The position numbers and the translations under genes were made by a program. Of a stretch of 64,000 nucleotides of DNA, positions 21,719 to 31,499 are shown in pieces (positions within the stretch are counted from its first letter, which is position 1; each line of letters begins with the position of its first letter). The notes below the pieces were generated by a model. That model saw only the letters and a list, made by a program, of their open reading frames with translations. It was not told the origin of the DNA and searched no databases. Source of the stretch: Blasia pusilla (Eukaryota; Marchantiophyta; Marchantiopsida; Blasiales); the NCBI GenBank assembly GCA_050084515.1, contig CM114272.1, forward strand, positions 54,746,001 through 54,810,000, written 5' to 3'.

Positions 21719-21925
21719 ATGGATCATGTGCAATTTGAGCGGCCTTCAAATCCGTCAGGGAATGACTTTGTCAAGCTGACTGAAGATCAATTACTGAAAG
21801 ACTTTTACTCCTTGTTTCTGCGCGCTATTGCTCTGATTTTAGACATGGCGCTCCTTTCTTTAAACATTCTGGCAACAGTGGCTATTTTCTATTTGATTTT
21901 CAAATGTATCGCTCGCTATATGTAA
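21719..21925 (+). CDS. Small ORF with a membrane segment upstream of the hydrolase
   Basis: An ATG at 21719 opens a frame of about 68 residues with a strongly hydrophobic stretch (ALILDMALLSLNILATVAIFY then LIFKC) in its C-terminal half, likely one membrane helix. It ends 309 bp before the hydrolase start and on the same strand. It could be a real micropeptide gene, an upstream ORF in a long leader, or chance. No family recognised. Confidence 0.25.
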   Translation: MDHVQFERPSNPSGNDFVKLTEDQLLKDFYSLFLRAIALILDMALLSLNILATVAIFYLIFKCIARYM

Positions 21926-22234
21926 TGCCGATTTCGTTATCATGCGGAGCTGTGCGACATGTGGATTTTCAAAATTCATCTCAATTTCACTGCGATTGCT
22001 CTCTAGACGTTGCCTCCACAAGTGGTGTGTCAAGACACGGTGAGAAGAACGAGTACCTCAGGACTGCAGCGAGATTGTTTTCAGAGGGAATTATTGAATT
22101 GAGAGGTTCCATCCCTTGGATTGTATGGTTTGATTCCTGTGCTGAAGCAACCCGAGGAATGGCCAGTTGATAGCAATCCCGGTTCTCTTGCTCCGTCTGC
22201 TGTCCGACCGATCAACCACTAAGCTTCAGTGTCG

Positions 22235-23206
22235 ATGCCTCATCCGGTTACTCATGCGAGTGCGGACAGTCTCTTTGGCAAATACTCTCCCGAAGAGTTT
22301 TACGCCCTGCATGGCGTAAAGCACTCCGAGGCGTTCATCCAAAATGCCAAGGGACTGTCATTGTACACACATTCATGGAAACCAGTGGCAGGAAAACCTA
22401 AAGCCGTAGTCTTCGTGTGCCACGGATATGGATCGGACAGTGGATGGTTGGTGCAGCTGACGGCAATCGGCTTTGCAGAAAGAGGTTATTCTGTTCATGC
22501 TATTGATCATCAAGGACACGGGCAGTCGGGAGGACTTAGAGGCTACCTTCCCTCGTTGGATTCTGTCATAGACGATTGCATATTCTTCTTCGACTCTGTA
22601 AGAACAGCTGAAGAAAATCGTCATCTCCAAGCTTTTCTGTACGGCGAGTCCATGGGAGGTGCTATTCTCTTATTCATGACTTTGAGGCAGCCTGACGTGT
22701 ACAGCGGTGCAATGCTGAACGGGGCCATGGTGATGATCTCAGAAAAGTACAAACCTCCGTGGCCCTTGGAGGAGATTCTGAGATTCGTAGCCCCGTTTTT
22801 GCACACGCTGCCCATAGTTCCCACTAAGGACATTCCTTCCATTTCTTTCAAAGTGGAGTGGAAACGCACCCTGGCCAAAGCCAATCCCAGAAGGTATGCC
22901 GGTCGACCACGCATTGGAACCGCCAGCGAGCTCCTTCGAATTGTGAGAGAGATCGAGCGGCGACTTCCAGAAGTGACCGTCCCTTTTATTGCAGTGCATG
23001 GGCGATTGGATACGGTGGTCGATCCTGCAGGAAGCGAAGCTCTGTACAGGAATTCGAGCAGCACGGACAAAACTCTCCGTGTGTACGACGGCATGTGGCA
23101 TCAACTCGTCGGTGAGCCAGATGAGAACGTCGAAGAAGTTTTCGGGTCTATTTTTGCTTGGCTGGACGAGCGCTTGAAACCGTCGGGCTCTTCAGTGACG
23201 ATTTGA
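22235..23206 (+). CDS. Alpha/beta-hydrolase, monoacylglycerol lipase / caffeoylshikimate esterase type
   Basis: One uninterrupted 323-residue frame, a usual length for plant monoacylglycerol lipase-like proteins. An HGYG oxyanion motif lies near residue 63, the nucleophile elbow GESMGG has Ser139, the acid is Asp259 in HGRLD, and the catalytic His289 is in MWHQL. The segment SEKYKPPWPLEEIL is a cap-like region between strands. I start at ATG 22235 (MPHPVTHAS); the frame is open a little upstream through a GTG. No signal peptide is visible, so a soluble enzyme is expected. The family hydrolyses monoacylglycerols, lysophospholipids or, in the phenylpropanoid pathway, caffeoylshikimate; which applies here cannot be told. 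No intron is visible. Confidence 0.9.
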   Translation: MPHPVTHASADSLFGKYSPEEFYALHGVKHSEAFIQNAKGLSLYTHSWKPVAGKPKAVVFVCHGYGSDSGWLVQLTAIGFAERGYSVHAIDHQGHGQSGGLRGYLPSLDSVIDDCIFFFDSVRTAEENRHLQAFLYGESMGGAILLFMTLRQPDVYSGAMLNGAMVMISEKYKPPWPLEEILRFVAPFLHTLPIVPTKDIPSISFKVEWKRTLAKANPRRYAGRPRIGTASELLRIVREIERRLPEVTVPFIAVHGRLDTVVDPAGSEALYRNSSSTDKTLRVYDGMWHQLVGEPDENVEEVFGSIFAWLDERLKPSGSSVTI

Positions 23207-24040
23207 TTCATCAAGACACGGATAGGTGGGACGTGAGCTAGCTGCAGAGTTATGAGAGCCTGCTTCTCCATCCCCGGACAGCACTAGTTCTCATCCGGGC
23301 TGGTGCACGAGCATGAATTCTAACGGCCATGAGTACACGCACAAATTCTCTAAAGAGACTGGTCGCGGGCATAGCTAGGTTTTGTAGAGCGGGAGCATCC
23401 ACACGAGCTGTAAGTTTGCCAGATTCTAGTACGTCGGCTGCATACAGAGAGGACTGTAGCTTCCTCTAACGAGACTGTAATTACTGAATGTTTCACCATT
23501 CCGTTTCTTCGTATCAATGAGGACGCCGAGTTTGTCTCTTTCCGTTGAAGGAATGAGTTTTGTTGCCATTGAGATTGAGTGATTGAGGAAGTGGTGCTCA
23601 CACGGTTGAGCCCTCTTTCACTCACATGTTCATTCGGTCCCAATTTGGGTGGTGGTTATTTCCGGCCACTATCCCAATTATTGGGCAATGCTGCACGAAA
23701 TGTCCTGCGAGGACTGGACTGGACTGACCTACCTACAACCCCATGTTCGTGTGAGTGTTACTAGTTCACCTCTGATTTATTCATTCATCTGGGCGAATCC
23801 ATGAGTCGCACTGGGGCGGACAAGGATACCTCACATCTTCTGGAAATCAGATATTCCTTCCAAAATGGAATGTTTGATTTCCAGCAGATGTCAAAATGAA
23901 ATGAACATTCCATCCAAAACATTTTGAGAAGTGATTGCGAGCCCCTTTCAAGAGCAGCGAACGTCTCGGGGTGAGATTTCCCGCTTTCCTACTTGTTTGC
24001 ACTAGGGTTTGCCTGCAACCGATCTGAATGTAGTATGTTC
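23207..24040. other. Downstream region of the hydrolase, no gene
   Basis: Probably 3' untranslated sequence followed by spacer. An imperfect inverted repeat (GGAAATCAGATATTCC with GGAATGTTTGATTTCC) lies at about 23839-23883. Nothing else recognised. Confidence 0.35.
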
Positions 24041-24045
24041 CCACC

Positions 24046-24262
24046 AAGAACAGATCTTGCAAATGAATGTACTATGTTCCCAACTCGGGACGCATGACAT
24101 AACCCCGGGTCCAAGAACAGATCTTGCAAATGAAAGTACTATGTTCCCACCTCGGGACGCATGACATAACCCCGGGTCCAAGAACAGATCTTGCAAATGA
24201 ATGTACGGTGTTCCCAACTCGGGACGCATGACATAATCCCTCCAAGAACAGATCTTGCGATG
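24046..24262. repeat. 67-bp minisatellite, about 3.3 copies
   Basis: Units start with AAGAACAGATCTTGC at 24046, 24113, 24180 and 24244; spacings are 67, 67 and 64 bp. Each contains CTCGGGACGCATGACATAA. Units differ by only a few bases, so the array is fairly recent. Confidence 0.9.
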
Positions 24263-24429
24263 AAAGACGAAGTTTGTAGTCGGTTTCATTGAGGCTTCAT
24301 CTGCCTCAATGAAACACGCGCTGGACACGTGCCTTCATTCAACGATCGATCCGAAGTGCTTGTACTTGACCCACTCTTTTACCAAATTTTTATTTTTACA
24401 AATAAATAGTTTCTAGCTAACGGTCCAAC

Positions 24430-24502
24430 GGGGGTGTAGCTCACATGGTAGAGCGATCGCTTTGCATGCGATAGGTACGGGGATCGATACCCCGCTCCTC
24501 CA
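24430..24502 (+). tRNA. tRNA-Ala (anticodon TGC), slightly irregular
   Basis: 73 bp fold as a cloverleaf: acceptor GGGGGTG with CTCCTCC, D stem GCTC/GAGC, anticodon stem ATCGC/GCGAT around TTTGCAT, T stem CGGGG/CCCCG, discriminator A. It resembles plant tRNA-Ala. Oddities: a T-T mismatch at the sixth acceptor pair, a G-T pair at the third, and A instead of T at the first T-loop position (ATCGATA), which also changes the B box. It may be a functional variant or a decaying gene. Confidence 0.75.
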
Positions 24503-24509
24503 GTTTCAA

Positions 24510-25081
24510 GTGGTGCGCGTAAAGTAACATTTGTCCCTTGCACTCCATGAGACCCTCTTTCCAAGAAAGTTTTAAAGGACTTTTCTGATAATTTAGAAGA
24601 TATTTTTAATTCAAATTTTTATTTTTAAAAATATTCAACTAGTGTGCGGAATAGAACAATTCTGCGAAGACACGCGCGGAGATTAGGTTGAGGTTGCGCG
24701 GAGATTAAGTTGAGGTTTCATGGAAATTAAGTAAAAATGAGAGAATTACGTGGGCGGCAGAGCTTGGCCTTAATACAAATAAGTAGTATAGGATGAATAT
24801 TTGACTTAATGGAATGGTAGAGAACAAAGATAGTGAAATTGAGGAGACAAGGGACGTCAGTGTGAACATGAAGAGTTTAAAAATGTTGTGTTAAGTGAAT
24901 AGTGGTTGTATTCTAGACTTGGCGGTGTTGTTCTGCGCTACTTATTTGGAATTATGGTGGAGAAGGTGTCAAAGTTATAACAGACTGAAGGGAACCACAT
25001 TTGAAAGCACTGAAATTGTATGTACTGAAGCTGTCAATAAGTGAGAATCGAGTGGGAAATTTGTGCTTGCAGTTGCATTTG
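24510..25081. other. AT-rich non-coding stretch
   Basis: No gene recognised. A short tandem motif GCGGAGATTAGGTTGAGGTT and variants occurs about three times near 24676-24730. Confidence 0.35.
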
Positions 25082-25116
25082 ATGTAGCATGCATGCAGTA
25101 AGCATGCATGCTACAT
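25082..25116. promoter_or_regulatory. Perfect 15-bp palindrome carrying two RY (CATGCATG) motifs
   Basis: ATGTAGCATGCATGC (25082-25096), loop AGTAA, and its exact reverse complement (25102-25116). Each arm contains CATGCATG, the RY/Sph element bound by plant B3 factors of the ABI3/FUS3/LEC2 type. No confident gene lies close by, so the regulatory reading is inference; it could equally be a hairpin of a small transposon. Confidence 0.45.
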
Positions 25117-25599
25117 TAGCTGGGATTAAAAACAGAAAAGTAACTTTTTCGACATGTCCCAAATTTTGAATTTGTGATGTATTGAATTGGAGTTGCTGTG
25201 GCGATGTTGTGATGTTTCCGCGCTATCAAAGAAGTGGTAGCTAGTATTGAGGAGATGAAAGTAATAAAGAGAGGGAGAAGTTTTCTATGCACCATATGAG
25301 GCAGAGTGGTGGGACTTTTGAGTTTACAGCAAAGTAATTATCTATGAAAACATGCATATAAGCAAGAGAAAAACACTAGCAAAGGTGAAGTGAGGTGGAA
25401 CAATTTTTTCTGATTGAGTAGTTGAACAAAATACTCAATAAAGTCAGTGGAATAAAAATTCCAGGTAGGTCTGAAAGCCTGAAGATTATCTCAACCCGTG
25501 AGGTTCTATAGCTAAGAAGATCAATTCTACAAGATGAATTGGTACATAAGAAGGAATGAAGATCTTTAAACATACCCGAGGCTGACCCTGTCTTTGCCT

Positions 25600-26005
25600 G
25601 CCCGTGACATCATGTTCCCAAAATGAAGGTACCAATCCTATATTTTCCATATATTTCATCCGCTTATCTGTGGGAAAGATGAAGCGGGGCTTGAATTCTT
25701 CGGGTTGCGCATGTATATATTGACAAGATCATGCTAGCCAAGTCCATGTAGCTTGACGGAACATGTGCACTTCATGTTAGATGAAGTAAGAGAAGAAAGA
25801 AAAGTAGATATGGAAATACATGAGTTGTAGTAAATAACATGGGTAGCTTCCTGGCTCTGAGTCTGTTGAAGACGATGAGAATGAGCATCTGGAATGCTGA
25901 TCGGATTTGTGTCATGCTCATAGAGTGGTAACTGCTCGTTCTGCATTGCCTAAGACGTTGATCTTACAGTGCGACCTCTACTGGAGTTAGCTCGTGAAGA
26001 CATGA
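25600..26005 (-). pseudogene. Possible degenerate transposon-encoded ORF
   Basis: The minus strand reads MSSRANSSRGRT from about 26004, then after a stop QLPLYEHDTNPISIPDAH. Further down comes KPRFIFPTDKRMKYMENIG and VPSFWEHDVTGRQRQGQPR, followed by GTATGT as in a splice donor. The pattern looks coding, but I cannot name it. It may be the N-terminus of a decayed plant DNA-transposon protein. Confidence 0.25.
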
Positions 26006-26560
26006 TGCAATCAATAATAGATAAATCAACTATGTGCTAAGAGGAATTCGACCAAATACCACAAAGTCTATAGCTTTGAACGAACCTAATATTCTAAGTT
26101 GTTCTCTCTTCCTTACCTGGACAGCATGAAATATGCAAGGCTAATGGCAAACATTGACTTTACTACCAGCAAGCAAGGGCCCGTTGTCGTATAGTAAAAT
26201 CAGCCAGTGTGTAAACTCCTTCCTCATTAAGTGTTAGATAGAGTTTTATTAGTATTAAGTAAATTAGCTTAGGAAAAGGAAATACCCATGTTTAAACCTC
26301 TTTATGGTACCTCTTTTATGCGGGCCCAACTTTAGGAAAAGAGGTAATAAATTAGAGATGACTTTATAAAAGTAAAGTAGTGAGGTGGGAACTTTAATGA
26401 AAAGCAAAAGTAGTCTTGGTTGGTGGCTAGGATAGTTGGGGTAATTTGGAAAATATCAAGTGGGTAAAAGAGGATATTTTGGAAGAGATAAGAGGAAATT
26501 GACTAGTGTCAAAATGTGATTGGCTAAGCCTTGAGAGAAAGCCATGTGGCACAACATAAG
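26006..26560. other. Non-coding stretch upstream of the second B3-like repeat
   Basis: No gene recognised. It includes a CCAAT-type ATTGGCT at about 26519 and leads into a TATA-like site at 26597. The 3' terminus of Helitron 2 should lie in or near this region on the minus strand, but no convincing CTRR terminus with hairpin was found. Confidence 0.35.
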
Positions 26561-26593
26561 ATTAGCTCTATTTCGTACTCTTGTGGATCCCCT

Positions 26594-26604
26594 ATGAGTA
26601 TATA
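26594..26604 (+). promoter_or_regulatory. TATA-like box upstream of the B3-like repeat
   Basis: GAGTATATAAAGAG lies about 45 bp before a CT-rich stretch and 270 bp before the B3-like ORF, with ATTGGCT about 75 bp upstream. This is promoter-like by motif only. The corresponding part of the first repeat copy is outside the window. Confidence 0.35.
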
Positions 26605-26744
26605 AAGAGGAGGGACCTTCAAGGGTTCATCACCTTCTGCTTCACATCTTGAGTCTCTCGTGTCACTCTTGAGTGTATGGTTTTAGGATTGCTTGCTCTT
26701 CCAATGAGAGTGGATTACTCATCTTGGGAGAGTAATTTGACCTT

Positions 26745-27018
26745 GGTCTATTCTTCGAGAGGTTTCTAGAGTGTGGTTTGTGTGGAGATGAGAGACTTGT
26801 CACCTTAGATGAGTTTAGTCATACAAGAAGTAGATGATAGTTTGGCTTGTTATTTTCCCAATGTGCTAGTTGTGCTATTTTCCTTGTGTACAAACGTAAA
26901 GTAGTTTATAAGGACTTCATAGTTGGGAATTTTGGGGTTTCATGTTATGAAGAAGTGATCGCCTCGGCACTACCTTTCGTGAGAGAATGGAGGGTTTACA
27001 TAATAATTCTATACTGAA
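26745..27018 (+). pseudogene. Repeated B3-like ORF fragment (second copy)
   Basis: Same leader as 1-217, then a frame at 26868-27018 reading ASCAIFLVYKRKVVYKDFIVGNF, with FG, FVREWR and the ending YIIILY plus stop. Compared with 443-643 it lacks four residues (IPIM) and the first of the two segments. It is antisense to Helitron 2 and directly beyond its helicase tail, as in the first copy. It is likely part of the Helitron cargo or of a repeat both Helitrons inserted next to. Confidence 0.45.
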
Positions 27019-27029
27019 AAAAGGAGAAA

Positions 27030-27429
27030 TTCTTATAGAGTTTGACTTGCATCAACCACGTCTACTGCAGCTAGAAGGTCCGCCCTTACTCGAAGAAAGG
27101 CTCTCGATACGACACCGTGACCGTGGATCCTTGACTTTTGTGGGCAATCATGGCATATCCTAAAATGAGCGGGAATGACTTCTTCATGTACTTCTGATTT
27201 GAGTCATACCTGCGAGTAGAGAAATTGGTTCTACCTATTTTGATGCTCTTGCCATTAGACTCAAGAGTAACGACAATATGAACTAGTTCATTATCTTCAT
27301 AAAAAAGATCAGAAACTATTGCCAAGGATCCATTAGCTGCTTGTGACTTCAAATTGATATTAGGTGTAATCATGACTCAATCGTGGAGAGCAATGAAAGG
27401 CAGTTGATGGAAAGACTCATCGTTAAGCC
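27030..27429 (-). pseudogene. Helitron 2 helicase, C-terminal part
   Basis: On the minus strand this resumes after gypsy copy D: ESFHQLPFIALHD, a stop, then VMITPNINLKSQAANGSLAIV, and further LILGYAMIAHKSQGSTV, the HKSQG motif of PIF1-like helicases, followed by a REPFFE segment. It continues the frame that ends at 36194 (SKPEFITL). Copy D inserted between the two halves and duplicated ATGT (27430-27433, 36190-36193). Confidence 0.8.
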
Positions 27430-27433
27430 ATGT

Positions 27434-27558
27434 TGTCGTGCGCATACACATTGCTACACAACATACATCGCTGTCACCGAACACACACACAAACACGCAC
27501 GATCCCATGCTAACTCATGGGATCCAAACAACGAGACAAGAAATACCAAATATCTCCA
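27434..27558 (-). repeat. Terminal R block of copy D
   Basis: 125 bp, starting TGGAGATATTTGG right after the purine tract AGCTAGGGGGCGAT and ending GCGCACGACA at the insertion boundary. It is closely similar to R1 of copy C. Confidence 0.85.
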
Positions 27559-27742
27559 ATCGCCCCCTAGCTCGTGGTTAGGTCCCTCTAACTCCAGATA
27601 GCCATCTATCCCTACCTACCATGACATACATCTCTCGGACGCTAAGAGCAAGAAGGCCGGGTGCTCATGAGGCCCCATCGTTAGTCGCCTTCTTGTCATC
27701 CTTGTCAGAGAAAAAGTCGGGATCGAAACCTACCTAGTATCT

Positions 27743-30700
27743 CCTCTATGTACATTTGGGACACATCCATCGTCCTCGAGGAACCCTAGTGAGAGGTGGC
27801 GTCAGAAATGCCATATGCCAACCTCCTGAACAACTATCACAGACTAGCATCGTGGCCGCACCACGGGCAGAACCACACAGCATACAACGCAAGCCTGCAG
27901 GAACTACTGCTAAGCTCGGATCCACTGTACTATCAATGTTAGGAAGGTGACATGGTGCACAATTACGCACTTGGTCATTCCATACCATACCATCGCGTCC
28001 CTCCAGCAAGAGAACACCGGATGGCAAAACGTCACGCACTCTCAGGATAGTGCGCCCTGCAGTCACATCCAACGTCGTCGATGTTGTTTGCTGCAAGTAG
28101 ACATAATCTCCCTGATGAAACCTCCGGATAGTTGGTCGATAACCACCACCCCGAATAGTCGCATACCTCAACGTATCTCGATGCTGCGCAATCGCCAAGT
28201 TCTCGAACGCCATGAGGATCACTCTCCGAAACAACTCAGCCCTCTGAGAACATGCTCACACCCGTACATCTGGGTCATGAAGGTCCAGCACCTCACCGGA
28301 ATCTCGACGAATGGCCGCAGATAAATCTAGCTCTCGGCCATAAAGTAGCAAGTACGGTGAAAAAGATGCTAAGGATGCCTGCCTGCTAAATCTGTATCCC
28401 ATCGCCAACCATGGCAACTGGAGGTCCCAATCTCCTAGGTGATCTCTCTGCAAGCCATACTTGCGTAAACCCCTCTTCATCGTCTGCACAACTCTCTCCG
28501 CTAATCCATCGGCCTCGGGATGATCTCGCGAAGTCGTGCTGTGGTCGATCAACGCTTGATCACACAAGGCTTGGAACTCACCCCGAAACTTGGTACCCTG
28601 GTCTGTCAACACCTCAGACGGTGCGCCATAATGACTCAGCACTCTGTCAAGGAAGGCATAAGCTACTCCCTCACTCGCTTTGTCAGGCAATGCAACCAAC
28701 TCGATCCACTTCGAGAAGTGCTCGACCATCACCAACACATAACGACTGTGACGCTATGTCAAAGGCAAAGGTCCTGCAAAATCCAAACTCCATCTATACC
28801 CTAAGCCCATGATCGGTAATGGATGCAACTGTGGAGTCGGAGCATTGAACGATGCTTGGACCCGATCACACACCATGTACCTGGCAACAAACTGCTGAAC
28901 GTCAGTCTGCATGCCTCGCCACCAATACTGAATCTAGAGCAAGTTGTACGTCCGCTTCACCCCAAAGTGACCCAACTCCTCGTGGGCATGCTGCACTAGT
29001 CGTGCTCTCTGCGAAGGATGCGGCACTACGCATACTCTGCCATCCTCCAAACCCTCAAAACATGTGTCCCCTCCCAACGGAACCGTCTGGCCCGCTGTAG
29101 GATCCGATCTCGCTCTCTAGCACCCACAGTGCTCGCAACGCTGCCAGTACGAAGGTACTCCAAGACTACTCCATCATCATGAATATCTCGGCCAATTGCC
29201 GCTCCCTCACTGGCCTCGGGATCCAAGGACTCTCCATTAGACCTCGCCATCGAAGTCTCCACACTCTGGCTCTCCATAGCCAACATGCCTAAATAGGCTG
29301 ACGCGTGCCATCCTGGCACCGACTCCTCATCACTCTCTCCATGCCATCGAGCTCCAATCGCATCTCGCTGACTCGGGCATGGGTTACGACTCAACCCATC
29401 TGCATCTTGGTTGAGCGTCCCAGATCTATGTACCACTTGAAAATCAAACTCCTGCAACAACAGAGCCCATCTCGCCAGCTTCCCTGTAAGCTTGTCGGAC
29501 TCCATCAACCACTTCAGTGGTTGATGATCAGTGATGATGGTAAAGGGGTTGCAGAATAAGTAACACCTTAAATGCGCGACAACCCACACCGCAGCCAAGC
29601 ACTCACCCTCATCGAGCTATACTTCGCCTCTGCAGTATTGTTCGAGCGGCTAGCGTAAGCCACCACGAACTCTCTACCCTCATCATCATGCTGGGTGAGT
29701 ACCGCTCCAAGCCCCAACATGCTCCCATCTATGTGCAACTCGAAAGGACGCCCCCTGATCGGTCTCCTCAAGATGGGCGTAGACGTCAACCTATCCCTGA
29801 GCAACTGAAATGCTCGCTCCTGCTCATCCCCCCAGTGCCACTCGTGATCCACCTTGGTCATCAAGGTCAGTGGCTTCGCAATCGAACTGAATCCCTTGAC
29901 GTATCGCCGATAGAAGTTTGCCAATCCCATGAATGCGCGAACCCGGCTCACATCTGTAGGGCGTGGAATGCGTGAGATAGCCTCTACCTTCGTTTGCTGA
30001 ACACCAAGGCCCCCTGGGTATATCGTATGACCCAAGTACTCAATCTGGTCGTAGAAGAACTTGCACTCGCCTGGATATAGCTTCAGCCCATGTTATTGCA
30101 ATCGTCGAAACACCTCCTCTAGATGTCGCTCATGCTCCTAAACCATGGCGCTAAAGACTACGATGTCATAAATATAACACCTAGCAAAATCCAGACCAGC
30201 CAAGATCTTATCCATCACCCTCTGAAACTCAGCCGGGGCGTTCTTTAACCCAAATGGTAAGAACCGCCACTGGTACAAACAATCCTTCCCGTGAGGATCG
30301 ATGCCCCAAAATGCCGTCTTCGCCTGTCCTCCAATCGATAGGCGGTGATGGTATCCGCTCATAAATCAATGAATCAAGACCTTTGCGTGACCAATCGCAT
30401 CAAAGATCTCCTCAGGGGTGGGCATGGCATACCTATCAGACTTTGTCTGCCGATTGATAGGTCGGTAATCCCCACACATCCGCCTATCCATCCAGTTGCC
30501 ATGCACATCCTTCTTGGCGGGCATGATAGTGGCAGATGCATACTCCCCATGCGACATCTCCACTAGTCCTGCTCTGACCAAGTCCTGGCTCCTACTCTGA
30601 ATCAGAGCCCTCTCCATATCACTGTACTTGTAGGGTCGTCGGAAGATCGGTGTATCACTCGACAACTCAATGCGGATCCCCAGTCCCTTCAGCGTACCCA

Positions 30701-30815
30701 AATCCTCCATGCTAAACGCAAAGCAGCTCCTATAACTCCTGAGGAACTGATGTATTCGGCGCCGCTCTCCTCTTGTCAACTTAGGGCCCATATCTGGCTC
30801 CCAAGTCTCCATCAT
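27743..30815 (-). pseudogene. Copy D pol: RT, RNase H, integrase, PHD finger
   Basis: RT: IFRRPYKYSDMERA, RMCGDYRPINRQTKSDRY (30815-30366), then SGYHHRLSI, TAFWG, WRFLPFGLKNAPAEFQRVMD and CYIYDIVVFS, where YIDD is expected, so the first catalytic Asp is Tyr (30362-30138). Thumb and RNase H: 30035-29330, with FELHIDGSMLGLGAVLTQ and TDHQPLKWL. Integrase: zinc part with one Cys changed (RYMVCDRV), DFAGPLPL, EVLTDQGTKFRGEF, DHPEADGLAERVVQT (28990-28256). A tail (28234 on) with ILRVRDVLPSGVLLLEGRDG and NCAPCHLPNID leads into a PHD finger (about 27880-27746: CMLCG, LVCDSC, GWH, WMCPKC). The Cys two residues after GWHM-A is Phe. Frameshifts separate the parts. Confidence 0.85.
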
Positions 30816-31169
30816 GACTACGGTAGGACTCTCCGGCGCGGTTATCGGTGGTTGCTATGGTGCAACCCCGTCTTGAACAACAACACTCGGCCGCTCTCCT
30901 GCAGCCAACTGCAAACTCTCATCTCCTCCACGTGCAGTGCCCGAAACCACGCTCGATGTTGTGGCTATCATCTCCTTGCGTACCTACAAAACATCCCAAG
31001 AAGTCCAAGGGTGTCTCTCCCGATCTCCTTGGGTCTTGCCCCCAGCCACTGCCTCCACCGTCTCGGTAGGCATGGGGCTCACCAACGCAACCGCTGTGAT
31101 CTGTCCGATCTCATACGACGCTGCTCAACCACTCCCAAGCTGAGGATCCATGTCAAGCAGTTTAGGTAA

Positions 31170-31228
31170 CTACGATGACACCCTTGGATACCACACAATG
31201 GGTGTGGTATCCAAGGGTGTCATCGTAG
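31170..31228. repeat. Perfect 27-bp inverted repeat, 5-nt loop, inside copy D
   Basis: Left arm 31170-31196 and right arm 31202-31228 are exact reverse complements; the loop is AATGG. It lies between the protease and RT of copy D. Perfect arms in an otherwise decayed element suggest a recent snap-back or template-switch event. Confidence 0.9.
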
Positions 31229-31499
31229 CACTCCCTGCTACCTCGGGTTCCTCATACCCATCACGCTCTGGTGCAAACACCTCGCTCCACGCGGTCTGCA
31301 CGTGCTCATCTGCCAATCGTCGAAGCTCCTCAGTCAAGCCCCACATCGGCACCTCTCCTCCACAAAATGATGCACCTACCATAACACTCCTCTCCATAGA
31401 AATGTTAGGAACGGAAGTATACTCTGCATGGACATGTCCCTCAATCAAATCACTAGCCCAAGTGATGGTACTGCTAAATGCTGCTAAGGTCGCTATCTC

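Noticed and set aside
26495-26510. CTAGT on the minus strand as the Helitron 2 3' terminus
   Set aside because: No GC-rich hairpin of the usual size lies just upstream, so the terminus cannot be assigned.
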